Positions 1-6,124 of a stretch of 8,184 nt of DNA are shown here, piece after piece. The notes beneath the pieces are model-generated. The model made no database searches. It saw only the letters and a list, made by a program, of their open reading frames with translations, and was not told the DNA's origin. The number at the start of each line of letters is the position of its first letter. Positions within the stretch are counted from its first letter, which is position 1. Location of the stretch: NCBI GenBank assembly GCA_002311745.1, contig DBZL01000002.1, positions 1-8,184 of the forward strand, read 5' to 3'. The position numbers and the translations under genes were made by a program. Source of the DNA: Phycisphaerales bacterium UBA1161. GTDB lineage: Bacteria; Planctomycetota; Phycisphaerae; Tepidisphaerales; Tepidisphaeraceae.

Positions 1-1358
1 ATGCCCGACAGAGAGGTGGTCTGATACTCGGCAAAGTTGTAACCCGTGCCCGTTTCTCCGGAGGTCACGGTGATGCCGCTGACCACCGCCGTGCCGGCGG
101 TGCCGCCCAGGCTGCCCACGTCGCCGTTTTCGGCGACGTAGCCGGCCGGCGGGGTCTCGGTCAGGGTATAGGTACCCGGAGCCAGACCGGTGAAGGAATA
201 GCTGCCGTCGGAGGCGGTGGTCGTGGTCAGGTCTACCGCATTGCCGGCACCGTTGGTGCCGGTCAGGGTGATGGTCACGCCGCCCAGGCCCGGTTCGGAG
301 TTGTCGACGTCGTTGTCGTTGCTGTCGACGTATTTGGTGCCGGAGAGCGAGCCGGTCTGATAGTCGGCGAAGTTGTATCCGGTGGCGTTGTCGCCGCCGA
401 CGTCGCTGGGATCGAGGTTGATATTGGAAATGGCGTTAGTGCCGGGAGGCCCGACGGTTCCGCCATCGGTGCCTGCGGCATCCTGCCCGTCAACGTAGCC
501 GGCGGGCGGAGTTTCGGTCAGGGTGTAAGTCCCCGGATTGAGCATGCTGAAGGTGTAGGAGCCGAGGACGCCGTTGATGGTGCTGGTGGTCGTGGTTTCC
601 AGGACGGGGTTGCCGTTGTAGTCGGTGCCGGAGAGGGTGATGGAGACGCCATTGATGCCCGGATCGCCGGAGTTGTAGACGCCGCTGTCATTGAGGTCGT
701 TGTATTTGACGCCGGAGATGCTATCGAGTTTGGGTATGGCGCCGATGACGCCTTTGGAGGTGCCGGTGAAATCGACGTTGAATCCGGGGTCGCCTGGGTT
801 CACGTCGACGAAGGTCGAGTTCTCGCTGTCCAGGACGACCCCGGCATCCTGTCCCTGGAAAAGGGTTGGAATGTCCAGGAGTCCGCCGGTCACGGTGAAG
901 CGGAAGTCGTAGGTCGCGGTGCTGTCTCCATTATCCTGGTAACCGAACTGCGTGATCGTGCCAGTCAGCAGCACGCCGTTGTAATCGCCGGCATCCACGA
1001 TGCCGTCGTTGTTCATGTCGAGCCAGCCGGTGACCGAGACGTCGGCGGGACCCGTTCCGCTGCCGTTGAGCGTGCCGTCGTTATTCACCTTGATGTCCAG
1101 TCCGAAATTGCGCGGGTCCTGGACGGGTTGCGTCGAAAAGTCGGGCAAGATGAACAGCACCGGGGTGGTGCTGGCATCAAAGGCCTTGCTGGACGCGCTG
1201 TAGGTGAGGGTGCCTTCGCCGTTCAGTGCGACCGCCGGTACGTAGGGCATAATGCCCAGCAGGGACAAGAGGCGGCGCGACTCCAGATTCTCAAAAAGGC
1301 TTACCCGAGCGCTCGAAGAACGCTTAACTCGACGACCTCCACCACTGAGGATGCGCAT
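1..1358 (-). CDS. LEPR-XLL surface protein with SdrD_B/Cna_B-like repeats (C-terminus beyond window)
   Basis: This is a probable exported or cell-surface adhesin-like protein. The open frame runs without a stop from an ATG at 1358 to the window edge (452 residues seen), with a purine-rich GAGGGAG just upstream as ribosome binding site. Residues 22-32 read FENLESRRLLS, a variant of the LEPR-XLL motif found near the N-terminus of planctomycete extracellular proteins; no ordinary signal peptide is visible. Residues 114-126 (DMNNDGIVDAGDY) form a dockerin or EF-hand-like calcium loop. Two SdrD_B/Cna_B-like beta domains follow, starting at residues 213 and 337 (124 and 112 residues), and a third begins at 449. 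Each opens with S-[IL]-S-G-x-K-Y and an Asp/Asn-rich loop, has TYTLTETPPAGYV in the middle, and the ends carry GYNFA[DE]YQT. Surface location and calcium binding are family inference; the ligand is unknown. It lies downstream of the PEP-CTERM gene on the same strand. Confidence 0.85.
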   Translation of the reverse strand, partial: MRILSGGGRRVKRSSSARVSLFENLESRRLLSLLGIMPYVPAVALNGEGTLTYSASSKAFDASTTPVLFILPDFSTQPVQDPRNFGLDIKVNNDGTLNGSGTGPADVSVTGWLDMNNDGIVDAGDYNGVLLTGTITQFGYQDNGDSTATYDFRFTVTGGLLDIPTLFQGQDAGVVLDSENSTFVDVNPGDPGFNVDFTGTSKGVIGAIPKLDSISGVKYNDLNDSGVYNSGDPGINGVSITLSGTDYNGNPVLETTTTSTINGVLGSYTFSMLNPGTYTLTETPPAGYVDGQDAAGTDGGTVGPPGTNAISNINLDPSDVGGDNATGYNFADYQTGSLSGTKYVDSNDNDVDNSEPGLGGVTITLTGTNGAGNAVDLTTTTASDGSYSFTGLAPGTYTLTETPPAGYVAENGDVGSLGGTAGTAVVSGITVTSGETGTGYNFAEYQTTSLSG

Positions 1359-1397
1359 GACGTCTCCCTCGCAATTGTTACCCTAGGTTGATTCAGA

Positions 1398-1415
1398 CGC
1401 GATCACATGATCGCG
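1398..1415. repeat. Perfect inverted repeat (8-base arms, 2-base spacer)
   Basis: CGCGATCA, two bases, then TGATCGCG. It lies 40-57 bases upstream of the start codon of the modular surface-protein gene. No T-run follows on either strand, so an operator-like site fits better than an intrinsic terminator. The function is inference. Confidence 0.5.
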
Positions 1416-1442
1416 GTTAACTTCTGCACAAGATACTGACAT

Positions 1443-1463
1443 GTTACGGAGTTACCGTAACTC
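1443..1463. repeat. Overlapping inverted repeats built on GTTAC
   Basis: Two perfect inverted repeats overlap here. GTTACGG (1443-1449) pairs with CCGTAAC (1455-1461), and GAGTTAC (1449-1455) pairs with GTAACTC (1457-1463). Either could be a protein-binding dyad or alternative RNA hairpins in the 155-base gap between the PEP-CTERM gene and the surface-protein gene. No poly-T tract accompanies them. Confidence 0.45.
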
Positions 1464-1513
1464 GATTTCAGCTTGCCTGGCAATGGCCAAAATATCGAGA
1501 CCCACTGATTTAT

Positions 1514-2179
1514 TTAACGCGAGCGGCGGGGCCGCCGGGCAACCATGCCCACGATCCCCGTCACCAGCAACAATGCCGAAGACGGCTCGGGAACCGGAAA
1601 CACGTCTGCTTGATCGAGGGTGTAAGGAATACTGGCGGTGCTGTTGAAAGCCACTGAAAAGCCCGGGTTTTGGCTTTCCGGACCGAAGAGATTAACACCG
1701 ATGATCGCCCCCGCCGGTGCCGCGATTCCTCCTGAACCTTCAACGAATTCGAATTGATAGTTGGCACTTCCCGAGGTACCGCCGTAGCCGACGGCATAAA
1801 GCTGCGTGGAATCAAAGAAGTCCGTCAACACACCACCAAGATAGCCCTTGACGAGCAGCCGATTCGACGGATTCGACGTCAACGCCAAGCCGGTGATATG
1901 ATCGACGTAGGCGACGAGCGTAAACGTGCTGCCCGTGCCGCCGGCTATGTTGTGCTGTACGCTATTTGAGTCGGTGTACGACGAAAAAGTGGGGCTGAGG
2001 AAGTCGGTGACGCTGAATTTATTGGCGTTGACGCCCGTGATCGCATACGAGAAAGTGAATCCGCTGGAATACGCATCCGGATCTTGTTTGACCAATCCTG
2101 GAATTCCAGCGGCCTGAGCAATCCCACTGCACGCCAACAATATCCCCGCAGCCACCCCAAGAATGGATAGACGAAGCAT
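1514..2179 (-). CDS. PEP-CTERM sorting domain protein
   Basis: This is an exported protein of 221 residues with a PEP-CTERM tail. The tail starts at about residue 194: VPEPSSALLLV, then a hydrophobic stretch and an Arg-rich end (ARRPRRSR). In characterised families such tails are processed by an exosortase and may lead to the exopolysaccharide layer or cell surface; no exosortase gene is visible here. The N-terminus is a clear signal peptide with a likely cleavage after AQA at residue 23. It also contains LLAC (Cys17), which could be read as a lipobox. The middle, rich in Gly, Ser, Thr and aromatic residues, looks like a beta-sandwich but matches no family I can name. An in-frame ATG lies 8 codons upstream at 2203. 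The start at 2179 is preferred because AGGAG sits 6 bases before it and the signal peptide begins there. Confidence 0.88.
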   Translation of the reverse strand: MLRLSILGVAAGILLACSGIAQAAGIPGLVKQDPDAYSSGFTFSYAITGVNANKFSVTDFLSPTFSSYTDSNSVQHNIAGGTGSTFTLVAYVDHITGLALTSNPSNRLLVKGYLGGVLTDFFDSTQLYAVGYGGTSGSANYQFEFVEGSGGIAAPAGAIIGVNLFGPESQNPGFSVAFNSTASIPYTLDQADVFPVPEPSSALLLVTGIVGMVARRPRRSR

Positions 2180-2185
2180 CACCCT

Positions 2186-2190
2186 CTCCT
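2186..2190 (-). promoter_or_regulatory. Ribosome binding site that decides the PEP-CTERM gene start
   Basis: The minus strand reads AGGAG six bases upstream of the ATG at 2179. The longer alternative start at 2203 would place this site inside the coding region, so it argues for the shorter protein. Confidence 0.7.
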
Positions 2191-2244
2191 CTATTCCCGG
2201 CAACGCCTCTACGGTCCTCTAGGTCTCTCCGCAATCCTTATGAC

Positions 2245-2273
2245 CTGATACCCCGCATCAACAATAAAGTCAA
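2245..2273 (-). promoter_or_regulatory. Candidate sigma70-type promoter for the PEP-CTERM gene
   Basis: The minus strand carries TTGACT (2268-2273, 5 of 6 to the -35 consensus), a 17-base spacer, and TATCAG (2245-2250, 4 of 6 to the -10 consensus). Transcription would start near 2238, giving a leader of about 60 bases before the ATG at 2179. It sits in an AT-richer patch of a GC-rich window. The match was made by eye. Confidence 0.5.
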
Positions 2274-2385
2274 CATAATTCCACAGGTGGATTGGTTTTG
2301 ACCCGAATGAGAAAATAGCCGCACGGCGCGCAACTCAATTTATATCAAAGACGTGCGTCTGGTGCACAGCGTAGCGCCGGAGGCG

Positions 2386-2422
2386 GATAAAAGGCATATT
2401 TTAAAATTGTCAATCTTTTATC
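2386..2422. repeat. Nested inverted repeats in an AT-rich patch after the small membrane-protein gene
   Basis: GATAAAAG (2386-2393) and CTTTTATC (2415-2422) are perfect inverted arms 21 bases apart. The palindrome ATTTTAAAAT (2398-2407) lies between them. On the minus strand a TTGACA (2408-2413) is also present, with a TTTTAT at 2387-2392 after a 15-base spacer, so a second, weaker promoter here is possible. The patch lies just after the stop codon of the minus-strand gene ending at 2430. It could be a weak terminator, an operator or a promoter. Confidence 0.35.
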
Positions 2423-2429
2423 AATTGTC

Positions 2430-2849
2430 CTACGGATTGTCCGAAAATCGCGCGCTGAGCGTCGATTCGTCGCTCAGGCGGACCCAACCGACGGCTTTTT
2501 CCGCTCCCGCGGCAAGGCGACGGGCTTCTGTGCCCACGCGCGGGCGAAAGATCACGCTTCGCGGCCCCGCGTCCACGCGGTCATAGCCGGGTAGGGCGGC
2601 GGCGTCGATCAACTCGCCGCTCGCCCAGGACACCGCCACGTCCCGATCCAGCGGAGCCTCCCCTTGCCCGGTGTTGAGCAAATCGACTTCCGTCAACTGC
2701 TCTTCCACAAGTCGAAGATGGATTTGCACTGCCGCCCGTGCCGCCCGAAGCTGCTGGACCCGGTAGACGTGGAGAGCTACTGCGGCAACCAGCAGACCGG
2801 CCACGACCGATGCGACGGCCGTGGCGGTTAATTTGATCGATTGCTTCAT
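2430..2849 (-). CDS. Small single-span membrane protein of unknown function, overlapping sdhB
   Basis: This 139-residue protein matches no family I recognise. Residues 1-6 are short and basic, residues 7-28 form one strongly hydrophobic segment (VASVVAGLLVAAVALHVY), and residues 30-58 are rich in Arg, Gln, Leu and Glu and probably helical, perhaps a coiled coil. The rest is soluble, mixed-charge sequence. The predicted form is a membrane anchor with the C-terminal part on one face; topology is not clear from sequence. The ATG overlaps the sdhB stop codon as ATGA (2846-2849), so translation is very probably coupled to sdhB. The position suggests an accessory or anchor role for the dehydrogenase, but it does not resemble the multi-span heme-b subunit SdhC, having no five-helix pattern. 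A longer in-frame ATG at 3224 lies inside sdhB and is rejected as an antiparallel-frame extension. Confidence 0.75.
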   Translation of the reverse strand: MKQSIKLTATAVASVVAGLLVAAVALHVYRVQQLRAARAAVQIHLRLVEEQLTEVDLLNTGQGEAPLDRDVAVSWASGELIDAAALPGYDRVDAGPRSVIFRPRVGTEARRLAAGAEKAVGWVRLSDESTLSARFSDNP

Positions 2850-3634
2850 CGAACAAAAAAGTTCTTGATCGCCTGGACCGTCGCCTGCCGTTGCACGGCC
2901 GCGATGCTTTCCAGGTTCGGGATTTCCTTGGGACAGACCTCGACGCAGTTGCCCGCCTTGCTGCAATCGGCCACCCCGCCTTCTCTCATCAGCACGCGAA
3001 GGCGCTCTTCTTTGAGCGCTGCTCCGGTGGGGTGATCGTTGAAAAGCAGGGCCTGAGTGATCACCGCGGCTCCGACGAAGCGATTGCCGGAGGTGTATTG
3101 CGGGCAGGCGTCCAGGCAGCAGCCGCAACTGATGCAGCGCGACAGGGGGTAACGCCGCTCCTGCAGCTTTTGCGAGATCCGCGGACCCGGGCCCAGGTCG
3201 TGTGTGCCATCGATCGGCACCCACGCCTGGATTCGCTTCAGGTCGTCAAACAGGCGATGCCGATCCACCATCAGGTCCCGAACCACCGGGAACTTGCGCA
3301 TCGGTTCCAGGGTGATCGGCTCGCCATCGACGCCCAGCTTGTCCACCAGGGCCGAGCAGCTCTGCCGCACGCGGCCGTTGATCACCATCGTGCAGGCCCC
3401 GCACACCTCCTCCAGGCACCCGCTGTCCCAGACCGGCGGCGTCGTGGCCAGGCCCGCCGTCGTCGTCGGATGGGCCGCGATGTATTGAAGGCACGAGATG
3501 ACGTTCATGTTCGGCCGCTGCGGCACGGCGAACTGTTCCCAACGCGACGGTTTGTCGGGGCCGTCCTGGCGGCGAATGCGGATCAGAACCGTTTTTGGCC
3601 CATCGGCCGGCATGGGGGCCTGGGTCGGATTCAT
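2846..3634 (-). CDS. sdhB: Succinate dehydrogenase/fumarate reductase iron-sulfur subunit (Bacillus-type)
   Basis: This subunit passes electrons from the flavoprotein SdhA to membrane quinone through three iron-sulfur clusters, on the cytoplasmic face of the membrane. The protein has 262 residues. The [2Fe-2S] ligands are C73, C78, C81 and C93 in CLEEVCGAC followed by an 11-residue gap and Cys. The second domain has C167-x2-C170-x2-C173-x3-C177-P and C224-x5-C230-x3-C234-P, the usual ligands of the [4Fe-4S] and [3Fe-4S] clusters. Segments such as DGTHDLGPGPR, HPTGA and EGGVADC resemble the Bacillus subtilis enzyme as I remember it, which points to the menaquinone-linked class. Neither sdhC nor sdhA is beside it: the upstream neighbour is divergent and the downstream gene is unknown. 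Conserved sequence begins near a second in-frame ATG at 3613 (255 residues); neither start has a clear Shine-Dalgarno, so the start is uncertain. Confidence 0.95.
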   Translation of the reverse strand: MNPTQAPMPADGPKTVLIRIRRQDGPDKPSRWEQFAVPQRPNMNVISCLQYIAAHPTTTAGLATTPPVWDSGCLEEVCGACTMVINGRVRQSCSALVDKLGVDGEPITLEPMRKFPVVRDLMVDRHRLFDDLKRIQAWVPIDGTHDLGPGPRISQKLQERRYPLSRCISCGCCLDACPQYTSGNRFVGAAVITQALLFNDHPTGAALKEERLRVLMREGGVADCSKAGNCVEVCPKEIPNLESIAAVQRQATVQAIKNFFVR

Positions 3635-3641
3635 GCCAAAA

Positions 3642-3670
3642 ACTCTAGGGATTCGCCCACGACGTGGCAA
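3642..3670 (-). promoter_or_regulatory. Candidate promoter of sdhB
   Basis: The minus strand reads TTGCCA (3665-3670, 5 of 6), a 17-base spacer, and TAGAGT (3642-3647, 4 of 6). Transcription would begin at about 3635, directly at the ATG at 3634 or about 22 bases before the ATG at 3613. Either a leaderless message or the shorter start would follow. The match was made by eye. Confidence 0.35.
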
Positions 3671-3754
3671 GCGGGCGGCCCATCGCAACCCACGGCGATT
3701 TCAGATACAGTCCCCATGTTCCGATGCTACGGTGTTCTTGAGTTGATGTTCCGC

Positions 3755-4768
3755 ATGAAGAATCGACTTCTATCCGTTCTGCAGCGCGTTGCGGCTTTTG
3801 GGATTTGCGTCTTGGCGCTGGCCAGTTGCAGCTCCAGCGACAACGGCCTGGGTTCCTGGAGCGGCCCGCAAATGCTGGCCTCGGTCAGCGTCGAGCCCGC
3901 CGCCTCGGCCGGGCCCGAGGTCACGCTCATCCGCACGCAGCACTACAGGATTTATTCCACCATCCAGGATCATCCCGAGTTGTTGCAGCGCGTCGGGCAG
4001 CTCATGGAGGGCGCGTTTTCCCTCTATCGCACGATGGCCCCCGGCGTGCCGGCGACCGACCATCCCATGCAGGGCTATTTGTTTGCCGATCGCGTGCAGT
4101 GGGAGCAGTTCACCCGCGGCCACGCCGGGCCGGATGCCAATATCTATCTGAAGATCAGCCGCGGCGGGTACACCATCCGCGACTGGTACGTGGCGTACTA
4201 CATCGGCGACATCGGCACCTGTTCCGTCGCCGCCCACGAAGGCTGGCACCAATACGTCAACCGCCACTTCAAGGGCCGTCTCCCGCCGTTCCTCGAAGAG
4301 GGCATCGCCACCATGTTCGAGGACATCGAATGGTCCGACAGCCTCCCGCGCTGGAATCTGTCCGTGAATCCCACCCGCGCCCTGTCCCTGCGAAAAGTCA
4401 TGGATGCCCGCGAAACGTTCCCCCTGGAAAAGCTGATGACCCTCCATGCCGGCGACGTGGTCAATCTCTCCGGCATCCGCATCGAGGCGTTCTATGCCCA
4501 GGACTGGGCCTTCGCCCGCTACCTGTGGGAAGGGGAAAACGGCAAGTACCGCCCCGCCCTCCAGCAGCTTCTGACCGATACCGCCAGCGGCACCGTCTTC
4601 GATCCCACCGGCTCTCTCCGCCGCTCCTACCTGCCTTGGAACCCGCGCGGCGTGGGACCCATGCTCGAACATTATTTGCACCAAGACCTTGCCGTCACCG
4701 CGGCCGGGTTCCAACAATTCATGAGCAAAATCGCCTACGAAGAGTTGTCGCAGCAGTTCAACCTTTGA
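3755..4768 (+). CDS. Lipoprotein with HExxH motif, DUF1570-like putative metallopeptidase
   Basis: This is a predicted envelope lipoprotein of 337 residues. The N-terminus has basic residues, a hydrophobic stretch and the lipobox LASC with Cys25, followed by Ser/Asp/Gly-rich linker. The core has H161-E-G-W-H165 and, 15-16 residues later, E181-E182-G in LPPFLEEGIATMFE. This HExxH plus downstream Glu layout is that of gluzincin zinc peptidases, where E162 would be catalytic and H161, H165 and a downstream Glu would bind zinc. YAQDWAFARYL at about 247-257 also fits the DUF1570 family, frequent in planctomycetes. Activity is inferred and the substrate is unknown. Start choice: the ATG at 3755 gives a clean lipoprotein signal; ATGs at 3746 and 3716 add 3 and 13 residues, and none has a strong Shine-Dalgarno. 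It is transcribed divergently from sdhB. Confidence 0.82.
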   Translation: MKNRLLSVLQRVAAFGICVLALASCSSSDNGLGSWSGPQMLASVSVEPAASAGPEVTLIRTQHYRIYSTIQDHPELLQRVGQLMEGAFSLYRTMAPGVPATDHPMQGYLFADRVQWEQFTRGHAGPDANIYLKISRGGYTIRDWYVAYYIGDIGTCSVAAHEGWHQYVNRHFKGRLPPFLEEGIATMFEDIEWSDSLPRWNLSVNPTRALSLRKVMDARETFPLEKLMTLHAGDVVNLSGIRIEAFYAQDWAFARYLWEGENGKYRPALQQLLTDTASGTVFDPTGSLRRSYLPWNPRGVGPMLEHYLHQDLAVTAAGFQQFMSKIAYEELSQQFNL

Positions 4769-4834
4769 CCTTCCCCCGGGGGCCCAATTTTAGTCTTGGA
4801 GCCCGTCTTCCCAGACGATATATTTTTGGTGTAT

Positions 4835-5131
4835 ATGGATCATCCCACCATGGGCCACGCGACGCACCGGCGCGTGTGCCATTTCAGCGGACGCGTCCAG
4901 GGGGTCGGCTTCCGCTACACCGTCAGAAACCTGGCCGTGCAATACAACGTCTACGGCTACGTCCGAAACCTCCCCGACGGCCGCGTCGAACTCCTGATGG
5001 AAGGCCCCGACGAGGAAATGCAAGACCTGTTCGACGAGGTCAACCGCAAAATGCAACCCTACATCCGCAACGTCGCGCAGACCGTCATCTCCGCCACCGG
5101 TGAATTCGATCACTTCATCATCCGCCACTGA
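4835..5131 (+). CDS. acyP: Acylphosphatase
   Basis: This small cytoplasmic enzyme hydrolyses acyl phosphates such as acetyl phosphate or carbamoyl phosphate to carboxylate and phosphate. The protein has 98 residues from the ATG at 4835, or 93 from the ATG at 4850, close to the usual length of about 90. The phosphate-loop signature GRVQGVGFR contains the catalytic Arg (R22 counted from 4850), and GYVRNLPDGRVE contains the catalytic Asn (N40). The C-terminal FDHFIIRH matches the closing strand of the ferredoxin-like fold. Neither start has a clear Shine-Dalgarno; the shorter form fits the family better at the N-terminus. It begins 66 bases after the lipoprotein gene and 73 bases before the permease gene on the same strand, so a shared transcript is possible but not shown. 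Confidence 0.93.
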   Translation: MDHPTMGHATHRRVCHFSGRVQGVGFRYTVRNLAVQYNVYGYVRNLPDGRVELLMEGPDEEMQDLFDEVNRKMQPYIRNVAQTVISATGEFDHFIIRH

Positions 5132-5204
5132 TCCGCACGCGGCGCCGCCGGCTTTTGCACTTTGGTAGATTCGCTCTCGCTCAAGCTGTAGACTCCTCCC
5201 AGGC

Positions 5205-6113
5205 ATGTACCGCACCCTGGTCATCCTCCGCCATACCTTCCTGGAAGCCACGCTCCAGCCCATTTACGGCTTCCTGATGATCCTGGCCGCGGCGATCATC
5301 ATCGTCTTCGGCCTGCTGCCCTTTTTTGCCCTGGGCGAAGACACCAAGATGTTCATGTCCGTCACCCTGGACGTCGTGCTCCTGGCCGTCCTGTTGGCCT
5401 CCCTCTTTGCCGCCAGCAAGTCCATCTACGATGAAATCGAAGACCGCACCATGCTCACCCTCATGAGCAAACCCGTGCAACGCTGGCAGGTCATGGTCGG
5501 CAAGTACCTGGGGATCATCCTCTCCGCCGCCGTCGGCGTGGTCATTCTGGGGGCGGTCCTGGTCCTGGCCACTTGGTTCCGAATCCCCGGCGACTATCTC
5601 CTCAACGCCAACACCCTCAACGAAATCGTCAGCAACCAGATTCGCGACTATCGCCTCATGCACATCTCCGGCCTGCTGGCCCAACTGCTCCTGACCTGGC
5701 TGCAGATCTGCGTCTTGGTGGCCATCAGCGTCGCCCTCTCCACGCGATTTTCACTGATCGTCAATCTCCCCGCGGTCATCCTGATCTATTTCGCGGGAAA
5801 CCTGACGCGCTTTTTGTTCCCGATCTCCACCGGTCCCCTGGCCGACAAACCCGCCGCCGTCAAGGCCCTGGCCTGGCTGCTCAGCCTCTTGTTGCCTTAC
5901 CTGGAAACCTTTGATCTGAAGAAATGGACCCTGCTTTCCACGCTTAAAGTGCCCACGACTTCGTTCATGACCGACAGCCACGCCATCGGCTTGGGCACCA
6001 TCCTCACCGGCATCGCCGTGGCCGCGCTCTACGCCGCCGCTTACGCCGCCTTCGCTCTGTGCGCCGGCATGTGGAGCTTCCAAACCCGCGAGCTGGGCGG
6101 CGGCGAAGCGTAA
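5205..6113 (+). CDS. ABC-2-type transporter permease
   Basis: This 302-residue integral membrane protein is probably the membrane half of an ABC-2-type exporter. Hydrophobic segments lie near residues 22-43, 54-72, 101-124, 154-178, 183-203 and 263-290, with a weaker one near 219-234. Between the second and third is EIEDRTMLTLMSKP (77-90) followed by RWQVMVGKYLG, the cytoplasmic coupling-helix region typical of NosY-like ABC-2 permeases (EhExGTl...P-x-R...GK). No ATP-binding protein with Walker A and signature motifs is encoded in the window, so its partner is elsewhere or outside. The substrate cannot be told. The DUF1444 gene follows after 11 bases and is probably in the same operon. The start at 5205 is the first ATG of the frame and lacks a good Shine-Dalgarno. 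Confidence 0.85.
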   Translation: MYRTLVILRHTFLEATLQPIYGFLMILAAAIIIVFGLLPFFALGEDTKMFMSVTLDVVLLAVLLASLFAASKSIYDEIEDRTMLTLMSKPVQRWQVMVGKYLGIILSAAVGVVILGAVLVLATWFRIPGDYLLNANTLNEIVSNQIRDYRLMHISGLLAQLLLTWLQICVLVAISVALSTRFSLIVNLPAVILIYFAGNLTRFLFPISTGPLADKPAAVKALAWLLSLLLPYLETFDLKKWTLLSTLKVPTTSFMTDSHAIGLGTILTGIAVAALYAAAYAAFALCAGMWSFQTRELGGGEA

Positions 6114-6124
6114 CGGTGGTTGCC

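Noticed and set aside
2891..3754. Long plus-strand open frame running into the lipoprotein gene from 2891
   Set aside because: It lies antisense to sdhB, whose cysteine motifs are unmistakable. The extra N-terminal sequence is low-complexity His/Arg/Ala-rich translation typical of a GC-rich shadow frame. The real gene starts at a lipoprotein signal at 3755.
3770..4717. Minus-strand open frame of 315 codons opposite the lipoprotein gene
   Set aside because: Its translation is Gly/Ala/His-rich with no family signature, while the plus strand shows a signal peptide, lipobox and HExxH motif.
4773..4782. CCCCCGGGGG palindrome followed by an AT-rich stretch, as a terminator of the lipoprotein gene
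   Set aside because: The arms have no loop, so a stable hairpin cannot form in this simple way, and there is only a short TTTT after it. Too weak to call.
3805..5103. Plus-strand open frame of 432 codons spanning the lipoprotein and acylphosphatase genes in another frame
   Set aside because: The product is Arg/Pro-rich and overlaps two recognisable genes. It is a by-product of high GC content.
5132..5204. Terminator or promoter between the acylphosphatase and permease genes
   Set aside because: A GC-rich stretch followed by TTTT and scattered -10-like words occur, but no clear stem-loop and no properly spaced -35/-10 pair could be found.
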